Source of the DNA: Exilibacterium tricleocarpae
GTDB lineage: Bacteria; Pseudomonadota; Gammaproteobacteria; Pseudomonadales; Cellvibrionaceae
Assembly: GCF_007004655.1 (NCBI RefSeq)
Contig: NZ_ML660097.1
Coordinates: 162,562-226,561, forward strand
Reading direction: 5' to 3'
DNA: 64,000 nucleotides
This document shows, piece by piece, positions 9,798-18,808 of the stretch. The notes beneath the pieces are model-generated. The model was not told the origin of the DNA, ran no database searches, and saw only the letters and a list, made by a program, of their open reading frames with translations. A program made the translations under genes and the position numbers. Positions within the stretch are counted from its first letter, which is position 1. Every line of letters begins with the position of its first letter.

Positions 9798-10811
9798 ATG
9801 ACGCTCGTCTACCCCCAGCGTCTGGCGCTGGCACGGACGCCGACACCCCTGCAGCCGCTCGATCGACTGTCGGACCATCTCGGGGGGCCACGGCTGTGGG
9901 TTAAGCGTGACGATCTCACCGGTAGCGTGCTCAGCGGCAACAAAGTGCGCAAGCTGGAATTCGTGCTGGCCGAGGCGCAGCGCCAAGGCTGCGATACGCT
10001 GCTTACCTGCGGCGGTCTGCAATCGAATCACTGCCGTGCTACGGCATTACTGGGGGCCCAGTTGGGGCTCAGTGTGCACTTGATACTCAGGGGCGAGGCG
10101 CCGGCAGAGGTCGATGGTAATCTATTGCTCGACTACCTCGCCGGGGCCCGGGTCAGCTACTATGCACAGGCTGAGTTTCAAACCGATCTTGAGGCTATTT
10201 TCCAGCGCTGGCAGGCACATTATCGCAGCCTGGGTCGCAAGGCATTTTCCATACCCACCGGTGCCAGCGATGAGATCGGCGTCTGGGGCTATGTCAGGGC
10301 CTGCGAAGAATTGGCAGAGGATTTCCACACCCACCGAATCGCCCCGAGCCATATCGTTACTGCCACCGGTTCCGGCGGGACCCAGGCCGGCTTGTCGGTC
10401 GGCGCCAGGCTGTTGGGACTGGGCTGCCGGGTGGTGGGCATGGCGGTTTGTGATGATGCGGCCTACTTTCGGGAGAAGGTCGGCGACGATCTGCTGAAGT
10501 GGCAGCGGTGCTATGCGGTCGAGGTAGAATTGGGGCAGGTCGATGTCATCACCAACGACCGCTATATCGGTGCCGGCTATGCCAAGGCATCGCCGGAGGT
10601 CTTCGAGACCATTAAACTGGTGGCCGGGCTTGAGGGGTTGGTGCTCGACCCCGTCTATACAGGCAAGGCTTTCCACGGCATGATAAGCGAAATAAAAGCC
10701 GGTGGTCTGCCGCGACACGGCGATATCGTCTTTATTCACACCGGTGGAGTATTCGGCTTGTTTCCCCAGCGCCGGCAACTGCTGGCGTCGATTACCGATT
10801 CGAACACCTAG
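9798..10811 (+). CDS. D-cysteine desulfhydrase / ACC deaminase family PLP enzyme
   Basis: Pyridoxal-phosphate enzyme of fold type II, 337 residues, related to D-cysteine desulfhydrase (D-cysteine to pyruvate, ammonia and sulfide) and 1-aminocyclopropane-1-carboxylate deaminase. The Schiff-base lysine is Lys49 in 'SGNKVRKLEF'. The catalytic 'GGLQSNHCRA' stretch (Ser76, Asn77, His78) follows, and 'TATGSGGTQAGL' binds the PLP phosphate. Sequence alone does not separate the two activities; the desulfhydrase reading is more usual for gammaproteobacteria. It is 36 bp behind yajC and 90 bp ahead of an amino-acid symporter gene, which may point to use of small amino acids. Confidence 0.85.
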   Translation: MTLVYPQRLALARTPTPLQPLDRLSDHLGGPRLWVKRDDLTGSVLSGNKVRKLEFVLAEAQRQGCDTLLTCGGLQSNHCRATALLGAQLGLSVHLILRGEAPAEVDGNLLLDYLAGARVSYYAQAEFQTDLEAIFQRWQAHYRSLGRKAFSIPTGASDEIGVWGYVRACEELAEDFHTHRIAPSHIVTATGSGGTQAGLSVGARLLGLGCRVVGMAVCDDAAYFREKVGDDLLKWQRCYAVEVELGQVDVITNDRYIGAGYAKASPEVFETIKLVAGLEGLVLDPVYTGKAFHGMISEIKAGGLPRHGDIVFIHTGGVFGLFPQRRQLLASITDSNT

Positions 10812-10901
10812 CCACTGCCGACGCGCCCGGGCAGCGCGAACTGATTGTAATGCAGAAATCTAACGCTAAAACATAACTCTATTGAAAAGCGAATAATAAC
10901 T

Positions 10902-12257
10902 ATGGAAGTAATGATCGAGTACGCCGGTAAGTTGAGCAATCTGTTGTGGGGGGAGCCGCTGATGGGGCTGCTGCTGGGCACCGGACTGTTTTTGATGGTG
11001 CGCCTGCGGGCTATGCCGCTCAAGAAAATAGGTTACGGTTTTAAGCAGCTGTTCTCCGGCCGCAAGAGTCAGGGAGAGGGCGATATTACCCCTTTCAATG
11101 CCCTGATGACGTCACTGTCGGCCACTATCGGCACTGGCAATATCGCCGGCGTCGCCACCGCGATCGGTATCGGCGGCCCGGGGGCCCTGTTTTGGATGTG
11201 GTGCACGGCGCTGGTCGGCATGGCCACTAAATATGCCGAGGCGGTGCTGGCGGTCAAGTATCGCGAAGTGGACGAAGAGGGCCGCCGGGTGGGTGGCCCC
11301 ATGTATTACATCAAAAACGGCCTTGGGGAAAAGTGGAAATGGCTCGGCACTCTGTTTGCCATTTTCGGTACCCTGGCGGGCTTCGGCCTTGCCAACACAG
11401 TACAGTCCAACTCCGTTGCCAATGCGCTGCGGGAGTCTTTTGCGGTGCCGGTGATGCTGACCGGCGTGGTGCTGGCGGTGCTGGTGGCGCTGGTGTTGCT
11501 CGGCGGCATCAAGCGCATCGGCAACGTGGCCGGCAAGCTGGTGCCGTTTATGGCACTGTCTTACCTCGCCTGCGGGTTGGTTGTGCTGGCGTTTCACTTC
11601 ACTGAGATCCCCTCGGCGGTCGTCACCATCGTGGAAAGCGCTTTTACACCGGTCTCGGCGGTGGGTGGTTTCGCCGGGGCATCGGTCTGGTTGGCGATTC
11701 AGCGCGGCGTGGCGCGCGGTATGTTCTCCAATGAGGCGGGCCTCGGCAGTGCGCCTATTGCCCATGCCGCCGCCCAGACCAACAGCCCGGTACGCCAGGG
11801 TGTGGTGGCCATGCTGGGCACGTTTATCGATACCCTGATCGTCTGTAGTGTGACGGGTCTGTGTATCGTGGTGACCGGTGTCTGGACCAGCGGCGCGCAG
11901 GGCGTCAATATGACCCAGGCCGCCTTCAATATGGTACTGCCCTACGGCGATACCGTGATATCCCTGGGGCTGGTGTTATTTGCCTTTACCACTATGCTGG
12001 GCTGGAGTTACTACGGTGAGCGCTGTGCCGAGTACTTGTTTGGCGTCAAGGCCATAGTGCCGTTTCGGGTGGCCTGGGTGCTTGCGATTCCGGTCGGCGC
12101 GGTCGTAAAACTCGATCTGGTGTGGATTGTGGCCGACATTCTCAATGCACTGATGGCCATTCCCAACCTGATCGGTTTGATTCTGCTGAGTCCGGTCGTG
12201 GTGAAACTGACGCGTGATTACTTTGAGAGCAGGGCCGCGGTGCCCGAGTTGTCATAG
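10902..12257 (+). CDS. Alanine/glycine:cation symporter (AGCS family)
   Basis: Sodium-coupled amino-acid uptake protein of the inner membrane. The 451-residue protein has many hydrophobic segments and the family signatures 'SATIGTGNIAGVATAI', 'GGPGALFWMW', 'GGPMYYIKNGLG' and 'FSNEAGLGSAPIAHAAA'. Length is typical. The substrate is most likely alanine or glycine by family. It is in the same orientation as the preceding desulfhydrase-like gene and converges with the aminotransferase gene, separated by a GC-rich hairpin. The short upstream region (90 bp) shows no obvious glycine riboswitch. Confidence 0.93.
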   Translation: MEVMIEYAGKLSNLLWGEPLMGLLLGTGLFLMVRLRAMPLKKIGYGFKQLFSGRKSQGEGDITPFNALMTSLSATIGTGNIAGVATAIGIGGPGALFWMWCTALVGMATKYAEAVLAVKYREVDEEGRRVGGPMYYIKNGLGEKWKWLGTLFAIFGTLAGFGLANTVQSNSVANALRESFAVPVMLTGVVLAVLVALVLLGGIKRIGNVAGKLVPFMALSYLACGLVVLAFHFTEIPSAVVTIVESAFTPVSAVGGFAGASVWLAIQRGVARGMFSNEAGLGSAPIAHAAAQTNSPVRQGVVAMLGTFIDTLIVCSVTGLCIVVTGVWTSGAQGVNMTQAAFNMVLPYGDTVISLGLVLFAFTTMLGWSYYGERCAEYLFGVKAIVPFRVAWVLAIPVGAVVKLDLVWIVADILNALMAIPNLIGLILLSPVVVKLTRDYFESRAAVPELS

Positions 12258-12273
12258 CGGGCAAGTGCCGGTT

Positions 12274-12299
12274 GCGGGCCTCAGCGCATGAAGGCCCGC
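12274..12299. terminator. Hairpin between convergent genes
   Basis: A perfect 8-bp stem (GCGGGCCT / AGGCCCGC) with a 10-nt loop lies between the convergent symporter and aminotransferase genes. There is no T-tract, so intrinsic termination is only possible. Confidence 0.4.
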
Positions 12300-12323
12300 C
12301 GGTGCTGCGTTCAGGGGGCTGAT

Positions 12324-13724
12324 TTAGTCGGACAATTTACCGTCGTTGATGGCCGCCAGGGTCTTGTCCAGGCATCGGGATGCTTTTTCAACCAACTCGT
12401 CAATCTCGGCAGTGGTGATGACGAGGGGAGGGGAGATTACCATGGTATCCCCCACTGCCCGCATCACCAGCCCGTTGTCGAAACAGATATCGCGGCACAG
12501 GGCGCCGGCACTGCCCTTGTCGTCAAAGCGGATGCGGGACTGCTTGTCTTTTACCAGCTCTATCGCCCCCAGCAGGCCCAGGCTGCGCGCTTCCCCCACC
12601 AGGGGATGCTCGCCCAGTTTGCCCCAGGCGGCCTCTAGATAGGGGGCGGTCTGCGCGGCGACGGTTTCAATGATCTGTTCGCGTTGCAGGATTTCCAGGT
12701 TCTTCAGCGCTACGGCCGCCGTGGTGGGATGGCCCGAGTAGGTAAAGCCGTGGGCAAATTCTCCTCCCTGGTCGATCAAAACCCCGGCGACCCGGTCGCC
12801 GACCAGGACCCCGCCGATGGGTAGATAACCGGATGACAACCCTTTGGCAATCGTCATCAGGTCCGGTCTGATGCCGAAGTGATCGGAACCGAACCAGGCG
12901 CCCAAACGACCGAAACCACAGATGACTTCATCGGCGATCAACAGTATGCCGTAGTGGTCGCAGATACGTTGAATTTCCGGCCAGTAGCTGGCCGGTGGAA
13001 TAATCACACCACCGGCCCCCTGCACCGGTTCGGCAATAAAGGCGGCAACTCTGTTCACCCCCAACTCGAGAATTTTGCTCTCCAACTGCTGTGCAACGGC
13101 AAGCCCAAACGCCTCCACCGGACGCCCGCCGCCCTCGCCAAACCAGTAGGGTTGGTCGATATGGACAAAGTCCTCGATCGCGAGGCTGTTCTGGTCGTGC
13201 ATATAGCGCATGCCGCCGAGGCTGGTGGCCGCCACGGTACTGCCGTGGTAGGCGTTGTTGCGACTGATGATCACGGTTTTTTGCGGCTGCTCGAGCAACT
13301 GCCAGTAGCGCCTGACCATGCGTATGATAGTGTCGTTGGATTCCGATCCCGAACCGGTAAAAAAGGCGTGATTGAGGCTCTCCGGTGACACCTCAGCCAG
13401 TTTTTCGGCCAACTTGATGGCCGGCTGGGTGGTGGTCTGGAAGAAGCTGTTGTAGTAGGGTAGCGCCTGCATTTGCGTGTAGGCCGCCTGGGCCAGTTCC
13501 TCGCGACCATAACCCAGGTTGACGCACCACAGACCGGCCATGGCGTCGAGCATTTTATGGCCCTCCGAATCCCAGAGGTAAATGCCCTGGGCGCGGGTGA
13601 TGACCCGGGTACCCCGACTGCGCAGTGATTTGAAATCGGTGAAGGGATGCAGGTGGTGCCTGCCGTCGGCCGCCTGGTAGTCGGCGGTGTCGTAGGTACC
13701 CTGGTCTCGATTCGCTGAGGGCAT
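12324..13724 (-). CDS. Class III aminotransferase, probably polyamine (putrescine)-pyruvate type
   Basis: PLP-dependent omega-aminotransferase of 466 residues. Motifs include 'FFTGSGSESNDTIIRM' (cofactor phosphate), 'ADEVICGFGR' with the PLP-binding Asp265, and 'TIAKGLSSGYLPIGGV' with the Schiff-base Lys294. The N-terminal 'HHLHPFTDFKSL' and 'GLWCVNLGYG' are shared with SpuC-type putrescine-pyruvate aminotransferases. It is transcribed divergently from a glutamine synthetase-like polyamine ligase, a pairing that supports polyamine catabolism. Related enzymes act on beta-alanine or other omega-amines, so the substrate is inferred. Divergent promoters probably lie in the approximately 300 bp between the two genes. 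Confidence 0.85.
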   Translation of the reverse strand: MPSANRDQGTYDTADYQAADGRHHLHPFTDFKSLRSRGTRVITRAQGIYLWDSEGHKMLDAMAGLWCVNLGYGREELAQAAYTQMQALPYYNSFFQTTTQPAIKLAEKLAEVSPESLNHAFFTGSGSESNDTIIRMVRRYWQLLEQPQKTVIISRNNAYHGSTVAATSLGGMRYMHDQNSLAIEDFVHIDQPYWFGEGGGRPVEAFGLAVAQQLESKILELGVNRVAAFIAEPVQGAGGVIIPPASYWPEIQRICDHYGILLIADEVICGFGRLGAWFGSDHFGIRPDLMTIAKGLSSGYLPIGGVLVGDRVAGVLIDQGGEFAHGFTYSGHPTTAAVALKNLEILQREQIIETVAAQTAPYLEAAWGKLGEHPLVGEARSLGLLGAIELVKDKQSRIRFDDKGSAGALCRDICFDNGLVMRAVGDTMVISPPLVITTAEIDELVEKASRCLDKTLAAINDGKLSD

Positions 13725-14022
13725 GAAAAAGCTCCGCTATAATGGTGTCGTTCAATATCACCGTGCCAGCCGCCGATCCGGTGGCGCCGCCGTGGACGCT
13801 GGTGGAGTGGAGGCACACGTCTCTGCTATAGACGGTTGACGCTATCAAACCATCAAGATGCCTGCAAGCAGCCGCCAGCTGGCAGGCGGCGCAAACGCAG
13901 GAGACCCGTCGCGATTCGGTACCGCAGGCACGCCGGACAAGTCGGTCAACAACTTAGACACCTCGGTTAAGACGACAAGTCGGACAGACAGATAAAAAGA
14001 TATGGAGAAGGATAGTATCGAT

Positions 14023-15411
14023 ATGACCAAAACGCTGGAAAATACGCAGGCGGCGGAGACGCCGACCCGGACATCGCTACCGGACTGGTTAAACCAGCGC
14101 GATATCGATGAAGTGGAATGTGTCGCTGCCGATGCCGCGGGTATCGCCCGGGGCAAGGTGCTGCCGGCGGACAAGTTTGTCCAGGCCGTAAGCGACGACC
14201 ATCTGCGGATTGCCGAGTCGTTGTTTTCCCAGGATGTACAGGGGCGCACCATTGACGCCGGTGTGGTTGCCGTGCAGGAACCGGACATCAATTTACAGCC
14301 GGACCTGTCGACCCTGCGGGTCCTGCCCTGGCGCCAGGGGCGGGTGGCATCGGTGATCTGTGACGCCCGCGAGGACAATGGCGAGGCGTCCGACCTGGTG
14401 CCCCGGCAGGCGCTAAGGACGGTTATCGAACACTTTGCGGCGCTCGGTTTCAAAGCTACGGTCGCGCCTGAATTTGAATTCTACATCGCCGAGCTGCACA
14501 GTGATCCCAATCTACCTCTGGCGCGTCCGATTCTCTCCAATGGTGCCAGAGAGTCGGGCCAGCAGTCCTACGGTGTCGATATTTTGCAGGAATACGCGGG
14601 GTTGATCGACAGTATTTACGCCTATGGGAAAGCGCTGGGTGTCAATATCGATGTGCTTACCCATGAAGCCGGCCCGGGGCAGTTCGAAATCAACCTGAAA
14701 CACGGTGATCCGCTGGCGGCGGCGGATCAGACGTTTATGTTCAAGCGCCTGGCCCGGGCAGCGGCGGCCGAGCACGGCAAGACGATTACCTTCATGGCCA
14801 AACCCGTAGCCGATCAACCGGGCAATGCCATGCATATCCATCAAAGTGTTTACGCGATCGAAACCGGCGACAACGTATTTGTCGATGCCGAGGGGCGCAA
14901 CCATGACAATCTCTATCACTACATCGGCGGTCTGCAAAAATACATACCCGCGCTATTGCCGATGTTTGCCCCGTTTATCAATTCTTACCGGCGTTTTGTC
15001 CGCAATGCGTTTGCGCCGGTAACCACGCACTGGGGCTATGAAAACCGCACTGTCGGGCTGCGCATTCCGGCCTCTGAGCCCGCCAACCGCCGGGTTGAAA
15101 ACCGGGTGATCGGTGCCGACGCCAATCCCTATCTGGCCATTGCCGCAACCCTGGCCTGTGGGTTGCTGGGGATGCGCCAGCGTCTCAGTCCAAGTCGGGA
15201 AATGACCGGCAGCGCCTATGCGGCCAAGTCGCTGTTTCTGCCGGAGGATTTGTTGAGCGCCCTGGGCAATATGAAAAAATGCAAAGCGCTGGGCGACGTC
15301 TTCAGTCCCCGCTTCCTCACCTTGTACTGGGAATTGAAGTATGCCGAATACAAGGATTTTATGGCGACTATCACGCCCTGGGAGCGGGAACATCTGTTGA
15401 CCCAGATCTAG
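14023..15411 (+). CDS. Glutamine synthetase family, probable gamma-glutamylpolyamine synthetase
   Basis: ATP-dependent ligase of the glutamine synthetase fold, about 462 residues, likely joining glutamate to putrescine or a related polyamine (PuuA/SpuB-type). Family stretches include 'VAPEFEFYIAEL', 'THEAGPGQFEINLKHGDPL', 'MHIHQSVY', 'NSYRRFVRNAFAP' and 'ENRTVGLRIPAS'. The ATG at 14023 is chosen because GGAGAAGG (14004-14011) lies about 11 bases upstream; an ATG at 14002 is in frame but would sit on that site. It is divergent from the class III aminotransferase. True GlnA is less likely because the sequence lacks the adenylylation-type C-terminus and has the short PuuA-like layout. Confidence 0.85.
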   Translation: MTKTLENTQAAETPTRTSLPDWLNQRDIDEVECVAADAAGIARGKVLPADKFVQAVSDDHLRIAESLFSQDVQGRTIDAGVVAVQEPDINLQPDLSTLRVLPWRQGRVASVICDAREDNGEASDLVPRQALRTVIEHFAALGFKATVAPEFEFYIAELHSDPNLPLARPILSNGARESGQQSYGVDILQEYAGLIDSIYAYGKALGVNIDVLTHEAGPGQFEINLKHGDPLAAADQTFMFKRLARAAAAEHGKTITFMAKPVADQPGNAMHIHQSVYAIETGDNVFVDAEGRNHDNLYHYIGGLQKYIPALLPMFAPFINSYRRFVRNAFAPVTTHWGYENRTVGLRIPASEPANRRVENRVIGADANPYLAIAATLACGLLGMRQRLSPSREMTGSAYAAKSLFLPEDLLSALGNMKKCKALGDVFSPRFLTLYWELKYAEYKDFMATITPWEREHLLTQI

Positions 15412-15606
15412 TGTCTCGACCAGAAAACAATTTCACTTCAGTGGCACTTTTGCCTCCTTCCGGACCTAGTCCTTCGGGACCTTCGCCAGCAGGAATGCAT
15501 GCAGCGGGGGACGACCGCGAGTGCTGCGAACCGAGATGGCACCGCTGGTAGCCATCGGTATACTACAACATCTGTGGGGTGATTTTTAGTCGTCCCGCAT
15601 TCAACT

Positions 15607-17277
15607 TTAAAAACTGTGTCGCCGGTTGCCAATAGATCGCACACCATTACGGTAGGCGGCCCGGCGATCGTAGGCGACTCTAGCGTATGTTTTCAGCAAT
15701 TTGTAAACTTTATTTTCCGGGTCCACGTTATAAAGATAACACCACATCATCATTTGATTGATCACTGTATCATATTCAATCAACTCGCTATCAAGCCCGG
15801 AACGTGCCAGAGCCGAAAGGCGCTTATGTTCAACCTCCGGCATTTTCGTTTTGAAGTTCGATAAGTAAGTAATAAGCTTGCCACTGACAGGATAGTTTGC
15901 TTTATCTGTCATTTCCTTCTTAAGAAAAGGTACTAGATCCTGGTCAGATGTGGTTTTTATCGCTTCTTTTAGCGCTCCGATATGCGATTTGCGCAACCGC
16001 GCTTCATTAAGTATTTCTGTATCAGTGGCTTCGCTACCTATTGCTAGCATCAATACACTGTTTGAATAAGTCTCGGCAATCGATACATGTGTTAGCTCAT
16101 GCAATAGAGAACCAAGGCGGAAGTTTTTGCCCCTGCCCTGCGCCAGAGTGTGCTTAAGTGTGTATTTCTGGAGAGATTTATCTCTAACTGTGTTGTACTT
16201 CGCCCCCGGCATCCAAATAGTCATATCCAAGTTTTTCAAATTATTTGGCGCAGTCACCTCAGTAATGCAGGACTTCAAAATATCGGGAATATCCGTTCGT
16301 TTGGCAGCCGCTTTCAATGCTTCGATATCTTTTTTTACTATGGCGGTGGTTAAATCCGTTGCTTTGATTGAACTGTATTTAGTCATCAACGCATCCAGCT
16401 CAGGCCCCAGCAGCTTACGAGTAAACTCGCTGCGACCTCTAATTTTTTGATAGCGGGCCATACATTCATCGAGGTAGTCCCACTTTTCTAATTCATCCCC
16501 GGCGGTATGGTATTTCGCCAGTGAAGTCAACACTACCTCTTCGAACCCTATCTCCCTCATTAGTCTATCCACACCCGCTTTACGATTGCTCCCCGGCCGC
16601 TCTTTATGGTAGGTTTTACAGGACTCGTACAACTTCCTTAATTGTTTCAGTATGGCGGTGTAGTCTTTTGGTTCCTTGCTGTCAAGTGTGTGAAACGCTT
16701 GCAGTTCATTCTGTACTGCAGTGATTTTGTTGCGCTTGCCCGCAGCATTCGTCGCCGTTTTAAAATCTTCCAGCGACATCAGGCACTGGATTGTCCTCGA
16801 TGAAGAGCGGGTGATTGGTGAGGACAAATATACCGGGCTTTTCGGCAGAGTTCTGCTGTCAGATATCTGTGCGGCATAGCTTCCAATAAGTTCGGCTTCG
16901 GTTTCCAGCAGCCAGTCGATATGCAGATGAGCCCGATCATCCGGGATATGATCCAGTAACCCCATCCCCTGTTGAACCACATGGGTTAATTCATGCCCTA
17001 AGATATGCCAACCCTCCGGCGAATCCAACTGGCACTCAGGCACAACCACAATGTCGCGCCCGACGGCAAAGGCCTTTACCCCCAATAAACCGGGAAGGTC
17101 GTCTCTATGCAGGCGTATATCACTGAGATCAATTCCAAAGATAGCTTCCATGACCTCTCGCATGTCACCCGGTAAAGGCCGCCCCTCATCTGCAGTCACA
17201 TTGTTCAATCTAGTGGTAAACAGCGGCGTCGGATATGGGGTTGCTGAATGATTGTAATAACCGGAAAGCTCTTGCAT
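15607..17277 (-). CDS. DUF4157 (eCIS core) protein with a second C-terminal HELTH motif
   Basis: Predicted protein of 556 residues. Residues about 30-140 fit the eCIS core domain (DUF4157): 'GDMREVMEAIFGIDLSDIRL', then 'GVKAFAVGRDIVV' and a zinc-metalloprotease-like HELTHVVQQ at 95-103, followed by acidic residues at 126-130. The middle (about 160-340) is Lys/Glu-rich and helical. A second HELTHVSIAETYSNS lies at 393-407, with further acidic residues (E415, E421, E425). No signal peptide or transmembrane segment is seen. The ATG at 17277 is chosen because GGAGAAGG (17287-17294) lies 9-10 bases upstream; a TTG at 17298 is the longer option. No contractile-injection genes are nearby. Composition is more AT-rich than its neighbours, suggesting transfer. 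The role (effector, toxin or protease) is inference. Confidence 0.8.
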   Translation of the reverse strand: MQELSGYYNHSATPYPTPLFTTRLNNVTADEGRPLPGDMREVMEAIFGIDLSDIRLHRDDLPGLLGVKAFAVGRDIVVVPECQLDSPEGWHILGHELTHVVQQGMGLLDHIPDDRAHLHIDWLLETEAELIGSYAAQISDSRTLPKSPVYLSSPITRSSSRTIQCLMSLEDFKTATNAAGKRNKITAVQNELQAFHTLDSKEPKDYTAILKQLRKLYESCKTYHKERPGSNRKAGVDRLMREIGFEEVVLTSLAKYHTAGDELEKWDYLDECMARYQKIRGRSEFTRKLLGPELDALMTKYSSIKATDLTTAIVKKDIEALKAAAKRTDIPDILKSCITEVTAPNNLKNLDMTIWMPGAKYNTVRDKSLQKYTLKHTLAQGRGKNFRLGSLLHELTHVSIAETYSNSVLMLAIGSEATDTEILNEARLRKSHIGALKEAIKTTSDQDLVPFLKKEMTDKANYPVSGKLITYLSNFKTKMPEVEHKRLSALARSGLDSELIEYDTVINQMMMWCYLYNVDPENKVYKLLKTYARVAYDRRAAYRNGVRSIGNRRHSF

Positions 17278-17750
17278 AAAAATTTCCTTCTCCCGCAATA
17301 AAATAAAGTAAGTCTAACGAGGCTCTAAAGCGTGTAGCGATGCAACTATTACAGGGTTGCCACATCATTTAGAAATCAGGTCCTGATCCAGTTTAGCCAA
17401 CTTGTCAGTGATTGCTTTGGCACAATCGATGAGTTGTTTTGGTCAAGTAACCGGCATTTAAACAGATAAAAATTTGAAAAAAAAGAGGGAAAAAATCCCC
17501 TTAAATTGACTCTGACCCCATTTTTTTGAGGTCAATTTATCCTCTGCTGGCACCGTTTTTTTAGTGGCTCATCCACTCTGGCACGAATTGCCGAACTGGC
17601 CATATTCTCCCTCTAAATAACAGTAATAAACAGATTTTACTCTGGCACGAATTACAGAGGGACAGCGGACATTACCCGTTGAAGAGCAACAGGGGATAAT
17701 GCAACTCTGACACGATTAAACAGAAGTTACTCCAAAAAGCGTGATGCTGA
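17278..17750. other. Accessory intergenic stretch with repeated motifs
   Basis: About 470 bases with no convincing gene. It contains the direct repeat ACTCTGGCACGAATT at about 17566 and 17637, and a weaker copy (ACTCTGACACGATT) near 17704. An inverted repeat AAATTGAC / GTCAATTT (17503-17510 and 17531-17538) encloses a 'TCTGACCCCA' and T-run. These look like debris of small mobile or REP-type elements. Confidence 0.5.
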
Positions 17751-18653
17751 TTGTTCCGAGATAGCGGTTTTCCCCGTTCCAGCCTGTTCCCAACATCCAT
17801 AGAACGAATAAACAGGGCTGCTCTTATAGCTACATCTTTAGTTACACCCTGGTCACATCATTTTTCCGGTGCAATCATTCAAAGCGATTTGACAATCTTG
17901 CGCACAGTTACGCCGCCATTCGACCTGCCTATTCACATTGCCCAAAATCATACTCATCTGATGAGTGGGATGCTTGCCGATGGATTGGTAGGTGGAGAAC
18001 TGAATTTTAGTCACAATACCATGACTGAAAGTGTACGTTTTATTGTCAGGGCTTTGAAAGGTAACGGTGCCGGAAATACAAGAGTCAGTTTCCAAGATAA
18101 TCAAATCTTGGGTATGAATAGCACTTTGTCGGATACATCAGTCGCTGCTCGTGTCATTCAGACAGATGCTCAGTTTACTAACATAACTAACAACTATTTG
18201 CGCGATTTGGAGACCACAAGCGCTGCCAGCCTAGTGTATTTTGAAGGTGGCGATTTAAACTGTGTTGGAAATACTTGTTGCAACGCCCATGGAACGGAAG
18301 TCTGGACCCATGACAAAGGTGCTGAACAAGGCACACACGTCATAAAAGCTAATTCATTTGATCAGTCTGGCGTCACTGATTGTGCCCTGGACGCTGTAAT
18401 CAAAATTTATACAAGGCACAGTTTTACAGTGTCAGACAATGAGTTTCTGGGCTTACGGTCACCTGCTTGCTGGGTTTACGAATCGGTGAATAATGCCGGT
18501 GTGACGCCGCAGCAAAACGTGATTCCCAATAATCAGATACGGAATATACAGTTTCCGTTTGCATTTAAACTGGTGCAACCTTCTCAAGGTTGTATCGAAT
18601 ATAAGGGCGCCAATTTACCTATGTCCTTTCGAGTACAAAACAGCCTCTTTTAA
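17751..18653 (+). CDS. Putative parallel beta-helix protein, possibly a truncated remnant
   Basis: An open frame of 300 residues, beginning with TTG and lacking a ribosome binding site. From about residue 70 on it has the repeated short Asn/Thr-rich strands of a right-handed beta-helix: 'LNFSHNTM', 'VSFQDNQILGM', 'TNITNNYLRDL', 'LNCVGNTCC', 'HVIKANSFDQSG', 'FTVSDNEFLGL'. Each turn ends with an 'N-x-(F/I/L)' rung. There is no signal peptide and the N-terminal 60 residues look unnatural, so the real gene probably lost its 5' end. Such folds occur in tailspikes, lyases and surface proteins; no catalytic motif is visible. It is AT-rich and lies next to a transposase scrap. Confidence 0.4.
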   Translation: MFRDSGFPRSSLFPTSIERINRAALIATSLVTPWSHHFSGAIIQSDLTILRTVTPPFDLPIHIAQNHTHLMSGMLADGLVGGELNFSHNTMTESVRFIVRALKGNGAGNTRVSFQDNQILGMNSTLSDTSVAARVIQTDAQFTNITNNYLRDLETTSAASLVYFEGGDLNCVGNTCCNAHGTEVWTHDKGAEQGTHVIKANSFDQSGVTDCALDAVIKIYTRHSFTVSDNEFLGLRSPACWVYESVNNAGVTPQQNVIPNNQIRNIQFPFAFKLVQPSQGCIEYKGANLPMSFRVQNSLF

Positions 18654-18808
18654 AAGCTTGAAGCCAGACTCAATGATACGTAATGATCAATGAACCTGTT
18701 TCCTCACAGGCAGATGTTATTACTGTGCGAATAAATGGGCTTGCATCTATTTCGCCTCTTCGTAGGCTCTTTGATTAAGTCCGGTAATTCTGCGTCCACT
18801 TGCGCTAG

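Noticed and set aside
10812..10901. Glycine riboswitch ahead of the AGCS symporter
   Set aside because: The gap is 90 bp and lacks the conserved tandem aptamer pattern.
15412..15606. Small gene or repeat between the glutamine synthetase-like gene and the DUF4157 gene
   Set aside because: Only short frames with no ribosome binding site or family likeness; no clear hairpin.
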